A stretch of DNA of 64,000 nucleotides from Trichothermofontia sichuanensis B231 (GCF_026240635.1 NZ_CP110848.1:2296501-2360500); one strand, 5' to 3'. Positions 47,844 to 58,307 are shown, counted from the first letter of the stretch. Notes: generated by a model from the sequence alone, not told the origin. Numbers and translations are program-made.

Positions 47844-49205
47844 TCAGATAGCCAGGATTGCCGCCGCTGCCCGCAGGCCCGATAGGTAGGCCCCATGCGC
47901 AGTACCGAAAAAGTCGGGGTGGGTCGCTTCCCCGGCAAAAAATAACCGTTTCTCTAGGGGAACTGCCAGTGCCTGACGCATCCTGGGCGTGGACCCAACA
48001 GCGTAATAGGAATAAGCCCCCAGGGCAAACGGATCAGTGGCCCAACGGGTAATCTGGTAGTCAACGGGTTGAGGAATGCCAGCCCCGAAAATGGTTTTCA
48101 GAGTATCCATCGCACTGGCAACAATTTGCCGATCGGACCACTGCTCCATCGCTCGCCCCTGCTCAGCCGCATTCAACCCCAGCAGGATGGGCAGCCCAAG
48201 CGCCGGTTGAAAGCTCACCCAGCCAGTCCAGACCCCGTGTGTGGCCGGGATGTATTCCAACCAATCCACATCATCCGGCCAAAAGGCCGATGCAAACCGT
48301 AAATAGCACTTGTTCAATACGCCCATCCCCAATTGGGCGATCGCTGCCCGTTTTTCGGACGGCAAGGCCGGGGAAAACTGCACCCGTTGGGCTTTTAAAA
48401 CCCCCAGGGGTAAGGTGACAACCACATGATCAGCGATCAACGTGGACTGTGGGGTGATGACCTCCACTGGCGATCGCCCCCACCGGATCTCCGACACGGG
48501 TTGCCCCAGTTCAATCCTCAACTCGCGGGCCAGAAAATCGGTAACGGTCCGGAAGCCCTCTGGAAATAAGGCGTCATCCCCATCAAATTCCTCATCACTG
48601 TCATACCAGTGAGCCGAAAGACTGGCGGCACTCCCTGCATACTGATGTTCCAGTTCACTGCTGAGGATAAAGTTAATCAATCGGTATTCCAATGATGATG
48701 GCTCGAATGGTTGCGCCAGGGGGGCGATCGCCTGCCGGATCGAGATATCCTCATCCTGTTCCTGTGCCCGCCCTAAGGTTTGGTAAAGCCGGGTTCGCAA
48801 ACGATCCAGCCGATCAGCTTGAGCCGCTGTCAGGGGTTGACCATTGGTGTTATAGGTGATGGCACTTTCGTAACGGGTGATGACCCGTTCAGCCCCGATT
48901 TCATCCGCTAATTCACTCAGGGGATTGCCGTGGACGCCATGAATCCAGCTTGCCCCTAAATCCAGGGGGATGTCTGGCCATGCGGTGCTGGTCCAGATGC
49001 GCCCCCCCACGCGATCGCGGGCTTCAATGACCTGAACCTCATACCCTTGACGGTGCAACTCCCAGGCCGCTGCCAGACCCGCCAGACCCGCACCAATCAC
49101 CAGAATACGGGAGGACGGTATCTGTCCCTTTTTCTGAGCATAGCCCCCGCTCGTACAGCCTACCAAGGCCAATGCCATGAGTTTAAGCAACTTTCGCCTG
49201 TGCAT
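47844..49205 (-). CDS. Tat-type lipoprotein flavin amine oxidase (polyamine oxidase-like)
   Basis: This is an FAD-dependent oxidase of the monoamine/polyamine oxidase family. The dinucleotide motif is VIGAGLAGLAAAWELHRQGY with EARDRVGGRIW, substrate-domain segments include LGASWIHGVHGNPLSEL, and FFAGEATHPDFFGTAHGAYL closes the FAD site. The N-terminus MHRRKLLKLMALALVGC has a twin-arginine motif and a lipobox (Cys17), so the folded flavoprotein is predicted to be Tat-exported and lipid-anchored. It lies 50 bp after mscS and 15 bp before the pentapeptide lipoprotein gene. The substrate is unknown; polyamines are a family-based guess. Confidence 0.92.
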   Translation of the reverse strand: MHRRKLLKLMALALVGCTSGGYAQKKGQIPSSRILVIGAGLAGLAAAWELHRQGYEVQVIEARDRVGGRIWTSTAWPDIPLDLGASWIHGVHGNPLSELADEIGAERVITRYESAITYNTNGQPLTAAQADRLDRLRTRLYQTLGRAQEQDEDISIRQAIAPLAQPFEPSSLEYRLINFILSSELEHQYAGSAASLSAHWYDSDEEFDGDDALFPEGFRTVTDFLARELRIELGQPVSEIRWGRSPVEVITPQSTLIADHVVVTLPLGVLKAQRVQFSPALPSEKRAAIAQLGMGVLNKCYLRFASAFWPDDVDWLEYIPATHGVWTGWVSFQPALGLPILLGLNAAEQGRAMEQWSDRQIVASAMDTLKTIFGAGIPQPVDYQITRWATDPFALGAYSYYAVGSTPRMRQALAVPLEKRLFFAGEATHPDFFGTAHGAYLSGLRAAAAILAI

Positions 49206-49255
49206 CTGCCCTCTTCTTCTCAGGTCTTCTCAGGTGGATGGCCTACGCGCATAGC

Positions 49256-51106
49256 CTAGCCTGATGCCGACGGCTTGGGGGGCGTGACCGCTTGAGCGGG
49301 GTTGGGGGCAGCTTCAGGGCTGGGGCTGTGATCATTGGAGGACGGTTCCGGGGCCTGAACACGGAAGGACGGAGCGACATAATCGGCTGGAAGATAGCTA
49401 GCAGGAATGGTGGAATGGTTACCATCGCGCAGGGCAGTATATGCGGGTGAGAGAATTTCAATATCGTTTTGATTGCAATAATCCTGAATATTTTGATGCA
49501 ATTCTGAATACACCAGAAATAACCTGACGGAAAGATCAGTGTAGGCGTTGAGTTCATAGCTGACATGGAAATCATTCAGGGCTGTTTGCAGGACAAAGGG
49601 TTTAGGTTCAGGGACGATCCCTTTAGTGGCAAGCGCAGCTTCGACTAACACTTGATGTATCTTGCGCCAGGGGATATCGTATCCCAGCGTAATGGTGGTG
49701 TGGACCAGGAGATAGCCCTGATTCTGCCGCACGGTGGCACTGAAATTGAGCACATGGCTATTCAAAACTGTGGAGTTAGGCAATGTGACCACCACGTTTT
49801 TAGAGGTGCGCAGGCGAGTGACAAAAAGAGATGTTTCGATGACAATTCCCATCGCATCCCCCATCTTCACCAGATCACCCAATTGGAAGGCACGGGTATA
49901 GATCAAAATCACACCGGAAATGGCGTTGGCGATCACAGAGGTCGATCCCAAGGAGAAGAGGACACCCAGGAAAATTGATAATCCTCGAAAAACTGGGGAC
50001 CCAAAACCCGGTAGATAGGGTCCGGCAATAATGCCCGCGATCGCAATGACTAAAAAGCTCACCAGGCGTGTCGTGGGTGCTGTCCATTCTGGATAAAACC
50101 AGGGATAGCTATCATCCCGGCCTAATTCATTAATGACCAGTTTGACTAACCCCAAGGCATAGTAGGTCACCAGCATCACCAGTGCGATCGTGACCAAATT
50201 GGGTAAATAGACAATGAACCCCTGGACTAATTGGTTAGCTTGATAGGCAATCATTTGCAACAGCCGATCGCCCAGGGCTTCCGTGGCGGGGAATAATTGC
50301 AGAACAAAGGGAAAGTACAGATAAAGGCAGAATAGAATTAGGAGCAGTCGAACCGCTTTTAAGAGATTGACTAACAGATAGTGGGTTGCTCCGGCTCCTA
50401 ATATCCTGAAATTGCCAATGCGTAAACCTAAAGTTCCCGTTTCATAGCGAACACGAACTTGGTTGAACAGCCGGGGGAAAAGGGCGGCTTGTCCCCGAAA
50501 AATGGCTAAGAGGATGGCCGTACTCACTACGGTCTTAAATACCCCTAGCAGCAAGCGGCGGAAACTGCGTCGCTCACGATACTGGATAATCGCCGTTTCA
50601 ATTAACGTCTTAGCTCTTTGGGCTAACTGTTGGCGTGTCTGGCCACCGTAGGCCTCCCGATCACCTTCACGAACGGTGAGCAGGGTTAAATCATTGACCT
50701 GAATCACGGTAACCTCGCCTTCGTCCTTAATCACCAGATCAGCCGGCGCGATCGTGGGATCATTCGCAACCACCTGTAGACGTTCGCTGATAATTTTGGC
50801 CCGCTCTGCCGCAGACACCAGCCCAGGAATTCCCTGCCTGACGCGAAAGACGATCTGATTTTCCAACCTCACCGGATACCCATCGACTTGATTCCCGGTC
50901 GTGGGGGTGGGGATGATCTCAGACGCAGGCGAGGCAATGACGGGTGATGCTTCAGGAGTGGGGCTGGCTAATTGCGCCAACAGGGGGGACGGAGCCAACA
51001 CCAGCAGGGCGATCGTGACCGCCAGTAACAGCCAACGACGAAGCACAGGAGAACTTGAAAAGCTAAAACCACCGGACTTTACCCAACGCCACTTGCCCAT
51101 TGCCAT
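49256..51106 (-). CDS. MscS family mechanosensitive channel with N-terminal periplasmic domain
   Basis: A signal-like helix (RRWLLLAVTIALLVLAPSPLL) leads into a periplasmic region of about 150 residues with NQIVFRVRQGIPGLVSA. Several membrane helices follow, then the MscS core: the pore-lining TM3 region GVLFSLGSTSVIANAISGVI, the beta-domain with FQLGDLVKMGDAMGIVIE, and the alpha/beta vestibule domain. A Pro/Ser-rich tail ends the protein. I chose the ATG at 51106 (MAMGKWRW, AGAAGG 7 nt upstream), giving about 616 aa; in-frame sequence to 51187 is not conserved. It heads a tight three-gene group after cheA. Confidence 0.9.
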   Translation of the reverse strand: MAMGKWRWVKSGGFSFSSSPVLRRWLLLAVTIALLVLAPSPLLAQLASPTPEASPVIASPASEIIPTPTTGNQVDGYPVRLENQIVFRVRQGIPGLVSAAERAKIISERLQVVANDPTIAPADLVIKDEGEVTVIQVNDLTLLTVREGDREAYGGQTRQQLAQRAKTLIETAIIQYRERRSFRRLLLGVFKTVVSTAILLAIFRGQAALFPRLFNQVRVRYETGTLGLRIGNFRILGAGATHYLLVNLLKAVRLLLILFCLYLYFPFVLQLFPATEALGDRLLQMIAYQANQLVQGFIVYLPNLVTIALVMLVTYYALGLVKLVINELGRDDSYPWFYPEWTAPTTRLVSFLVIAIAGIIAGPYLPGFGSPVFRGLSIFLGVLFSLGSTSVIANAISGVILIYTRAFQLGDLVKMGDAMGIVIETSLFVTRLRTSKNVVVTLPNSTVLNSHVLNFSATVRQNQGYLLVHTTITLGYDIPWRKIHQVLVEAALATKGIVPEPKPFVLQTALNDFHVSYELNAYTDLSVRLFLVYSELHQNIQDYCNQNDIEILSPAYTALRDGNHSTIPASYLPADYVAPSFRVQAPEPSSNDHSPSPEAAPNPAQAVTPPKPSASG

Positions 51107-51254
51107 CGCACTGCCTTCTGGCACAACTCTGCACAACTCTAGAGAGATAACCTTTACCTTAGCGCAAAAGGTATGCTGCTCAGGCAATCAACGCCAACAC
51201 CGGTATGATTTTGTAACACCTACTGGTCACCCCAACTGTGATGGATGGGTGGGA

Positions 51255-53732
51255 TCAAATCAGCCGCTTCAAGGTTTCGAGTAAGACATCCTGGTTAAAG
51301 CTACTCTTGGTGATATAGGCGTTGGCCCCGGCCTCGGCTCCCCGGCGTTTGTCCTCCTCACTGGCGAGGGTGGTGACTAGGATAATCGGTAATTCGCTGT
51401 ATTCCTTGTGTTGGCGAATCCGCTGGGTCAACCCTAACCCATCCAGATTAGGCATTTGGATGTCGCTGACAACAGCATCAAAGGGACGAGTTTGTAGCTT
51501 ATTGAAACCATCGATCCCATCCACAGCGGCTACCACTTCGTAGCCCGCTCCTTCCAGGATGCGCTTTTCCTGCGTTCGGGTGGCGATCGAATCTTCGACT
51601 AACAGGATCGAGCGGCGTCGCTGCTCCGTAGGCTGGGCAGTGGTCATCGGGCGACTCGCTGCCCGCCCCAGACGACGTACTGACTTAATCAAATCCCCTG
51701 GATTTAACACCATACACACCCGCCCAGTCCCCAGAATCGTGGCCCCCGAAATGTTCCGCACCCGCTTGAGTAACTGACTTTGGGGTTTTAGTACCACATC
51801 CTGTTCATCCAGCAAGGCATCGACCAAAATTCCCAGGCGTTCTTCCCCCACCCGCAAAATGATACAGGGTAACTTTTCAACACTGGCCAGGTTCCTGTGT
51901 CTACCATCGTCGTGGTTGGGTAATTCCAGTAACTCCGCTAGAGGGGCAACGGAGATCGGCTGATCCTGGTGCAGAATCGTGGGGCGATTTTCGATCGTAA
52001 ACACACTCTCTAAATGCACCAGACACGCGGTTTCCACCGCTTCGACGGGAATGGCATAGGATTCGCCCCGCACGGCCACAATCAGGACATGGGCGGTGGC
52101 CAGGGTCATGCTCAATTGCAACCGAATGGTACAGCCTTGTCCTGGTGTCGAGAGGACTTGAATGTTGCCCTTGAGGCGATCGACATGGGTGCGCACCACA
52201 TCTAGGCCCACCCCCCGGCCCGACACTTCCGTCACTAAACTCCGGGTGGAGAAGCCCGGTTCAAAGATGAGATTCTGGATTTGGCTGGGCGATAGACTGC
52301 TCAGTTCCTCCTCCGTAACCATGCGCCGTTTGAGGGCCGTTTGCTTAATCTGCTCCAGATCCAGGCCCCGACCATCGTCACTCACTTCAATCACAATATG
52401 GGTGGGGGTTTGGTAACCGCGCAGATGAATCGTGCCCATTGCGGGTTTGCCGCGGCGTTCCCGTTCCGCTGGCGATTCAATCCCGTGATCGACCGCATTC
52501 CGCAGGATATGCATGAGGGGGTCCTTCATTTCCTCCAGGATGCGTTTATCGGCACGGGTATCCCCCCCCTCGATCACCAGTTCGATCGCCTTCCCTTCCT
52601 GCCGCGCTAAATCTCGTACTAACCGCGGGAAGAGGTTAAACAACGTACTTAAGGGCAGGAGCCGGAGGGTCCGAATTTCTGCCTCCAGATCTTCGCTAAT
52701 CAGTTCCAACCGCGCCGTATCCTCGGACAGCGTGCGCCGGATCTGGTTAACCAATGTCCCCAACTGCTCCAGATGGGCCTCGGTCCGGTTGTGAAACTCC
52801 TCCAGCTTTTGCAGGTTACTTGTGCCCTTACGGATTTCCTCTAACAGGAACCGGTTGAGGAATAAATCCCGGCTCCACTCTTCCCACAGGTTAACGATCG
52901 CGTCCACTTCCGCCAACCGATGGGCAATACGGATCTTCGTCACCGTCAGTTCCCCCGCCTGGGTCATCAGGGCATCCAGGTTACGGGTAGGCACGCGGAT
53001 CGTTTCAATACGGTAGCTGCCATCCGCGGGGTTGGTGGTGGCCACGGCGGCCCCTTGGGAGCTATTCGGCCCTTCCGCTTCCGGTCCTGGGCTAGCGTCA
53101 GCTCGGTCGGCCTCCGGCGGGGAAGCCGCCGCGATCGCCTCCCCGCTAACAGGAGCGGTTGAGGCTGCTGCCCTCCCTTCTACGGGGGGAACGGTTTGCG
53201 GTTCTGGCGGGGTGGGGGAATCGGCATCGGCGGTAGCCGGGGGGGCTGCCGGAGCGACGGTTGGTGTGAGGACGGCATCGGCTTGGGGGGCCATAGCGTC
53301 AGCCTCAGCGTCAGCCTCTGGATTCGCAGGTACGGCCTTACCGGCTGCCGGGGTGGCACCCATGAGTTCAGCCAATACATAGAACGTATTAACGGCGGCG
53401 GGTTCACCCGTGAGTGCTTCGTGGACCAATTTACGGACAGCCTCCAGACCATGCCCGAGGTGATCCGCGAGTTCCGGTGTAAACGGTTGCTCACCGCGGG
53501 TCACCTTGCCCAAGAGATGTTCCATCTGGTGAGCCAGGGTACCCAGATCCTTGAGACCCAACATATTGGCATCGCCCTTGAGCGAATGGGTGTCCCGCAT
53601 CAGAGCTTTTAAGGTTTCCAGGTCGTCGGGATGCTTTTCCAGGTGCAACAGACCCGCATCCAGATTTTGGATATGTTCCTCACTGGCGATCGCAAAGACT
53701 TCGCGCAGTTCATCATCTTCGATTCGCATCAT
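51255..53732 (-). CDS. CheA-type histidine kinase with C-terminal receiver domain
   Basis: This 825-aa chemosensory kinase has, in order, HPt (His49 in MRDTHSLKGDANM), a Pro/Ala-rich linker (about 130-240) and a dimerisation helix pair. These are followed by HATPase (ILRNAVDHGIESP, SDDGRGLD, EVSGRGVGLDVVR), a CheW-like P5 domain and a receiver (VSDIQMPNLDG, TKSSF). The CheB/CheY-binding P2 domain is absent. Such CheA-REC proteins are typical of cyanobacterial Tax/Pix/Hmp systems. It is the last che gene on this strand, 118 bp after mcp1. The start at 53732 or 53729 is ambiguous. Confidence 0.95.
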   Translation of the reverse strand: MMRIEDDELREVFAIASEEHIQNLDAGLLHLEKHPDDLETLKALMRDTHSLKGDANMLGLKDLGTLAHQMEHLLGKVTRGEQPFTPELADHLGHGLEAVRKLVHEALTGEPAAVNTFYVLAELMGATPAAGKAVPANPEADAEADAMAPQADAVLTPTVAPAAPPATADADSPTPPEPQTVPPVEGRAAASTAPVSGEAIAAASPPEADRADASPGPEAEGPNSSQGAAVATTNPADGSYRIETIRVPTRNLDALMTQAGELTVTKIRIAHRLAEVDAIVNLWEEWSRDLFLNRFLLEEIRKGTSNLQKLEEFHNRTEAHLEQLGTLVNQIRRTLSEDTARLELISEDLEAEIRTLRLLPLSTLFNLFPRLVRDLARQEGKAIELVIEGGDTRADKRILEEMKDPLMHILRNAVDHGIESPAERERRGKPAMGTIHLRGYQTPTHIVIEVSDDGRGLDLEQIKQTALKRRMVTEEELSSLSPSQIQNLIFEPGFSTRSLVTEVSGRGVGLDVVRTHVDRLKGNIQVLSTPGQGCTIRLQLSMTLATAHVLIVAVRGESYAIPVEAVETACLVHLESVFTIENRPTILHQDQPISVAPLAELLELPNHDDGRHRNLASVEKLPCIILRVGEERLGILVDALLDEQDVVLKPQSQLLKRVRNISGATILGTGRVCMVLNPGDLIKSVRRLGRAASRPMTTAQPTEQRRRSILLVEDSIATRTQEKRILEGAGYEVVAAVDGIDGFNKLQTRPFDAVVSDIQMPNLDGLGLTQRIRQHKEYSELPIILVTTLASEEDKRRGAEAGANAYITKSSFNQDVLLETLKRLI

Positions 53733-53772
53733 GACAGTCCTCGTAGCAAGGTCCTGGTGGCAGACAATTACG

Positions 53773-53801
53773 AACAGCGACTAACAGCGAACTAACAGCG
53801 A
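53773..53801. repeat. short tandem repeat between mcp and cheA
   Basis: The unit ACTAACAGCGA, or slightly truncated versions, occurs about three times in a row in the 118-bp spacer upstream of cheA. Confidence 0.7.
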
Positions 53802-53850
53802 ACAAGTCACTTCTTGCCGTTTCCGGCTTGCTTCCCTGAACTGGCTTCCC

Positions 53851-55308
53851 TCAAACGATCGCCTGCAAATTTTGGGCTGCTTCATTCAGACGCTGGGTGC
53901 CTATGCGGATTTGGCTAATCCCTCCCGTGGTTTCCTTGGCGGCAACATTAAGCGCATTCATCGCATCGACGACCTGTTGAATCGCGATCGCCTGTTGCTT
54001 GATGTTGAGCGAAATCTGCTGGTTATTCAGCACCACATTATTGATCGCCATTGCCACCCCTGAAAACGCATCTGAAGTTTCCTGGGCAATGCGGACACCT
54101 TCATCAACCGTCTTGGTACCCTCGTCGGTAGCCATAACGGTGGCATTGATTGCGTTTTGAATATCTGTGACCAGATCGCTGATGCGTTCCGCCGATTTTT
54201 TGCTTTCATCCGCCAGTTTACGAATTTCTGCCGCCACGACCGAAAAGCCCTTGCCATGTTCCCCCGCCCGCACAGCTTCCACAGCGGCATTGAGGGCTAA
54301 CATATTAGTCTGGTTGGCCAAATCGCTCACAAGGCCGGAAATACTCCCAATCTGGCTGGTTTGCTCACTGAGGCGCAGGATTTGTTCCGCGATCGCGCTC
54401 ACCTTGGTTTTCAGCGTTGCCATCCCCTGGATTGTGCGTTCAACAGCCCGTGTGCCATTATCGGCAAGGGTCAAGGCTTGCTGCGCTCCTGCTGCTGCCG
54501 CTTCGGCCTGTTCGGCAGACTGGCGGGAGGAGGCTCCCAATTCATCCATTGTTGTGGTGGTTTGGCTGACCGAGGCCGCCTGGTGGCTGGAACTGCGCTC
54601 CTGCTCTTCAATACTGGCAGCAATTTGAGTAGTGGAACTGGCGATCGTACTGGCTGCTTCGCTCATCTGCTGGCTGGCCCGCCGGATCACAAGCGTGCCA
54701 ATGACCCCGGAGGCGATCAGAGAAATCGTCGAAGCCCAAACCAGCAAGCGTTGTAAATCATTCAAGGCTTTGTCCTGGCGCTCGTGGGCTGCTTGCACTA
54801 GCTTGCGTTCATGGGCATCCATCACGCTTAAGGCATTGGCCACTGCCTCTGCCTGGGTGCGTCCATTCTCCCGACGCCATGCTTCTACAGCCTCAGCTTG
54901 TTTACCCTGCTCCACCTGCTCCACAAAACTCTGATTAAGAGTAATCAGCGCGGTGGCTAGGGGTTTCATGTTTTCTAGATTCTTCCGCTGGCTCGGATCA
55001 ACGATCATGGCGTCCAATCGGGCTAAGGCCGCTTCGTAAGCACTCTTCGCTGTTTTAAACCCCTGGCGGAATTCATCATTGCGATCTAACAGGTACCCCC
55101 GAGTCGTCCGCGAGATGACATTCAAATCCACGCTAATGGCATTGATTTCATATAAAACCGCATTGGCATGGGCAACAGTGGCTGTCGTTTCCTTAACCCG
55201 ATTTACACTTATAAAGGCCATTGTGGCAGCCCCTAACAGGGCAATCACAGGAACCGCATACCCTATAGCAATCAACTGCCGCAGTTTTAATTGTTTCCGT
55301 TGCAACAT
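53851..55308 (-). CDS. methyl-accepting chemotaxis protein 1 (CHASE3-like sensor, no HAMP)
   Basis: This is a 485-aa transmembrane receptor. TM1 (about 15-33) is followed by a four-helix periplasmic domain resembling CHASE3 ([12 protein letters not shown]...) and TM2 (about 190-208). The signalling coiled coil follows directly, with no recognisable HAMP domain. The hairpin tip is intact ([21 protein letters not shown], quoted in part), and QQ/EE methylation-type sites occur. No NWETF-like tail is present. It is a paralogue of the next gene upstream and lies 80 bp from it. Confidence 0.95.
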   Translation of the reverse strand: MLQRKQLKLRQLIAIGYAVPVIALLGAATMAFISVNRVKETTATVAHANAVLYEINAISVDLNVISRTTRGYLLDRNDEFRQGFKTAKSAYEAALARLDAMIVDPSQRKNLENMKPLATALITLNQSFVEQVEQGKQAEAVEAWRRENGRTQAEAVANALSVMDAHERKLVQAAHERQDKALNDLQRLLVWASTISLIASGVIGTLVIRRASQQMSEAASTIASSTTQIAASIEEQERSSSHQAASVSQTTTTMDELGASSRQSAEQAEAAAAGAQQALTLADNGTRAVERTIQGMATLKTKVSAIAEQILRLSEQTSQIGSISGLVSDLANQTNMLALNAAVEAVRAGEHGKGFSVVAAEIRKLADESKKSAERISDLVTDIQNAINATVMATDEGTKTVDEGVRIAQETSDAFSGVAMAINNVVLNNQQISLNIKQQAIAIQQVVDAMNALNVAAKETTGGISQIRIGTQRLNEAAQNLQAIV

Positions 55309-55388
55309 ACAAACCAGTCCTCCTTAAAGAAAATCGTGAAGGAGTAACCCTGACGAGCGGATGGGTCCATTGACCGCCAACGGCGGCA

Positions 55389-56846
55389 CTATACAAGTGC
55401 CTTCAGATTTTGGGCGGTATCATTTAGGCGTTGGATACCCATCCGAATTTGACTGATCCCGTTCGTTGTCTCCTGAGCTGCTGCATTCAGGGCATTCATG
55501 GCATCGACCACCTGTTGAATCGCGATCGCCTGTTGTTTGATATTGAGGGAAATTTGCTGATTATTGAGCACCACATTGTTCACGGCACTCGCCACCCCCG
55601 CAAAAGCATCTGAGGTTTGCTGGGCAATCCGCACCCCTTCATCGACCGTCTTGGTGCCCTCGTCGGTAGCCATCACGGTAGCGTTGATCGCATTCTGGAT
55701 ATCCGTGACCAGATCACTGATCCGTTCCGCAGATCGGCGACTTTCATCCGCCAGTTTGCGAATTTCTGCCGCCACGACCGAAAAGCCCTTGCCATGTTCC
55801 CCCGCCCGCACAGCTTCCACCGCCGCATTCAGGGCCAGCATATTCGTCTGGTTGGCTAGGTCACTCACAAGCCCTGAGATGCTGCCAATCTGGCTGGTTT
55901 GCTCACTCAGACGCAGAATTTGCTCCGCGATCGCGCTGACCTTGCGCTTGAGGGTTGCCATCCCTGTGATCGTGCGTTCTACGGCCTGTGTCCCGTTATC
56001 AGCAAGAGCTAGGGCTTGCTGTGCTCCATTGGCTGCTGCTTCAGCCTGTTGCGCAGACTGGCGGGAAGACGCCCCCAACTCGTCCATGGTGGTCGAGGTT
56101 TGATTGACCGATGCTGCCTGATGGCTCGAACTGCGTTCCTGTTCTTCAATACTGGCGGCAATTTCCATCGTTGAACTGGCAATCATTGCTGCCGCCTGAT
56201 TCAACTGCTGACTGGCCCGGCGGATGACCAAGGTGCCAATGACCCCCGAAGCCACCAGGGAAATCGCCGAAGCCCAAATCAGCGATCGTTGTAAAGCCTT
56301 CAGCGCTTCACGCTCTTGCGTCTGACTGGCTGCCACCAAGTCTCGCTCGTAGTCATTCATCGTTTGCAAGGCCTGCACAACCGCATCCGCCTGTGCCTGT
56401 CCGTTCTGCTGACGCCAAGCCTGGATGGCTGCCTCTAGTTTACCCTCCTGAACCATCCTGATCAAATTTTCATCCAAGGTGATTAGCTCGTCGGCTAACG
56501 GTTTGATCGTTTGCAGGTTTTCCTTCTGGGCAGTATCGGTAACCAACCTCTGTAACGTTGAAAACGACTCCTGATAACTCGTTTTCGCCTTATTAAAATT
56601 CGCCAAAGACGTTGGGTTGGGTTGGAGCAAATACCCACGGGTGGTCCGTGAAACAACATTCAGGTCGACGGTTATCCGGTTAATGCGATCCAAAACTTCA
56701 GAGGAATGGGCGACGGCTGCACTGCTGGCTTTGACGCGATTCACACTGATCAAGGCAATGGCGGCTGCACTGAATAAGGCGATCACGGGTACGGCATAAC
56801 CTACCACAATTAACTGGCGCAGTTTGAACTGATTTCGCTGAGACAT
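55389..56846 (-). CDS. methyl-accepting chemotaxis protein 2 (paralogue of MCP1)
   Basis: This is exactly as long as MCP1 (485 aa), with the same layout of TM1, CHASE3-like sensor, TM2 and signalling domain without HAMP. The signalling half is nearly identical to MCP1, and the sensory half has diverged substantially ([20 protein letters not shown] versus [12 protein letters not shown]). This pattern points to a tandem duplication followed by sensor divergence or gene conversion of the signalling half. It is 137 bp downstream of the cheW gene. Confidence 0.95.
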   Translation of the reverse strand: MSQRNQFKLRQLIVVGYAVPVIALFSAAAIALISVNRVKASSAAVAHSSEVLDRINRITVDLNVVSRTTRGYLLQPNPTSLANFNKAKTSYQESFSTLQRLVTDTAQKENLQTIKPLADELITLDENLIRMVQEGKLEAAIQAWRQQNGQAQADAVVQALQTMNDYERDLVAASQTQEREALKALQRSLIWASAISLVASGVIGTLVIRRASQQLNQAAAMIASSTMEIAASIEEQERSSSHQAASVNQTSTTMDELGASSRQSAQQAEAAANGAQQALALADNGTQAVERTITGMATLKRKVSAIAEQILRLSEQTSQIGSISGLVSDLANQTNMLALNAAVEAVRAGEHGKGFSVVAAEIRKLADESRRSAERISDLVTDIQNAINATVMATDEGTKTVDEGVRIAQQTSDAFAGVASAVNNVVLNNQQISLNIKQQAIAIQQVVDAMNALNAAAQETTNGISQIRMGIQRLNDTAQNLKALV

Positions 56847-56983
56847 GTTGTTACCTACCTGATAGCAAACCGTGGAATACCCGTCATAGTACGCATCCCC
56901 ATACCCTCATGCCACCCCAGCGGCCCACATCCATTGATAGCGAGACCCACGACGGGAAATATGAGGTTTGATGAACTGAATAA

Positions 56984-58153
56984 TTAAACCTCCTCATTGA
57001 TCACAAGATTCCCCTTGAGGAAAATTTTGGGCAGATCTAAGATGCCCATTGACTGGTTGTAATAGGGAGCAACGCCCTCTAGAAATTCATCGTGGCCTGT
57101 ATGTAACGCTGTCGGAATCGGCTGAACATCATGTGGATCGACATAGATCACATCCAAAACATCATCCACCACAACCCCCGCCACCAGTTCATCCAGATGA
57201 ATGAGCATCGCTTTGGTTTTGGCGGCCCCATTCATGGGCAGGTTTAAGGCATGGCTGATATCGACTAAGGTCACGACCTCACCCCGCAGGTTGATATTGC
57301 CAACAATATGACTGGGACAGCAGGGAATCGGGGTAATTGTGTGAATATCGGTGAACTCATGAATGTTGGCAAGGTCAATGCCAAAAAGTTCTCCTTGGAG
57401 ATTAATAACGGCGAGGGGCTGCAACCCTACCTTACTTTCCTGTTCCGTGCGGGACCGTAAACTCCTGGCCCGTTGTTGAAAAATCTCCCAGACTTCAGGG
57501 CTGACCTGGGCAAAGCCCGGAATCGGAGAGACTGCCGATACGCACACGTCGTCACCTCGCTGGTGTAGAGCATCATGAGGACCTGATTGAGCACTTGATG
57601 GCTCGGCTGTGGCATCAACGATCTCAGCGGTGGCCTCAGCAGCGGTGGCGGGGAGGGCTGTCTCTAATAGGGTGGCTTCCGTGTCTGCCTGACTGAGCCG
57701 ATCGCTATACTGTAGAATTTGCACCACATCCAACAAGGTAACGATTTGGGTCCCAATCTCTACCAGATCAATTACAAAGTGCTGGTTGTTCAGCGGTTCC
57801 CCTCGCCCATAGGTCAGATCGACCGCTTGACGATCGCGCTGGACTTCTTCGACATCATAAACGCGATCGACAATGATTCCCGCCCGACTATTGTCCGTTT
57901 GCAGCACAATCACACTATCGGTGAGTTGGTAGGGACGACTGGGCCGACCAAAGCGTCGATTCAAATCCATCACCGGTAAGATCTCACCTCGCAGGTTAAG
58001 CACCCCCACAATATCTGGCGGAGCTTCCGCAACCGGAACTAGGGCTGGCAGAAAAAAAATTTCCTGCACTGCCGAGGTGTTGATGCCATAGCGACATTGA
58101 TTGAGATCAAAAATCAGGTAATGGCAGGCTGAGGTCAGATATCTGTTATCCAT
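56984..58153 (-). CDS. double CheW-domain coupling protein
   Basis: Two CheW-like domains (about 8-150 and 240-385) are joined by an Ala/Thr/Glu-rich linker. The first contains VAEAPPDIVGVLNLRGEILP, the second CCPSHIVGNINLRGEVVTLV, both with the standard NLRG motif. A two-domain CheW could bridge receptors or link to two CheA P5 domains. The start at 58153 is inside a perfect 17-bp duplication that also creates an upstream ATG followed at once by TAG. It lies between cheR and the MCP genes. Confidence 0.93.
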   Translation of the reverse strand: MDNRYLTSACHYLIFDLNQCRYGINTSAVQEIFFLPALVPVAEAPPDIVGVLNLRGEILPVMDLNRRFGRPSRPYQLTDSVIVLQTDNSRAGIIVDRVYDVEEVQRDRQAVDLTYGRGEPLNNQHFVIDLVEIGTQIVTLLDVVQILQYSDRLSQADTEATLLETALPATAAEATAEIVDATAEPSSAQSGPHDALHQRGDDVCVSAVSPIPGFAQVSPEVWEIFQQRARSLRSRTEQESKVGLQPLAVINLQGELFGIDLANIHEFTDIHTITPIPCCPSHIVGNINLRGEVVTLVDISHALNLPMNGAAKTKAMLIHLDELVAGVVVDDVLDVIYVDPHDVQPIPTALHTGHDEFLEGVAPYYNQSMGILDLPKIFLKGNLVINEEV

Positions 58154-58184
58154 GTCTTGTTTAACTACATGTCTTGTTTAACTA
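58151..58184 (-). repeat. 17-bp tandem duplication covering the cheW start codon
   Basis: CATGTCTTGTTTAACTA occurs twice with no gap (58151-58167 and 58168-58184). On the minus strand each unit ends in ATG. The upstream ATG is immediately followed by TAG, so only the second ATG opens cheW. The duplication is exact, so it is probably recent. Confidence 0.92.
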
Positions 58185-58201
58185 CAAGCTAATATCTTAA
58201 C

Positions 58202-58307
58202 TATGGTCAATCTAAATAAGAATGATACAGTTTTTCACTCCCCTCTCTCGCTCTGGGAGGGGGGTGGGGGTGAGGGTAGTGTTTCAGCCTAAATTGCAAT
58301 GACTATA
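58202..58307 (+). repeat. MITE-like dispersed repeat, family A, copy 3
   Basis: This 106-bp element starts TATGGTCAATCTAAATAAG and ends AATTGCAATGACTATA, in the spacer between cheR and cheW. It is in the same orientation as copies 2 and 4. Confidence 0.9.
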
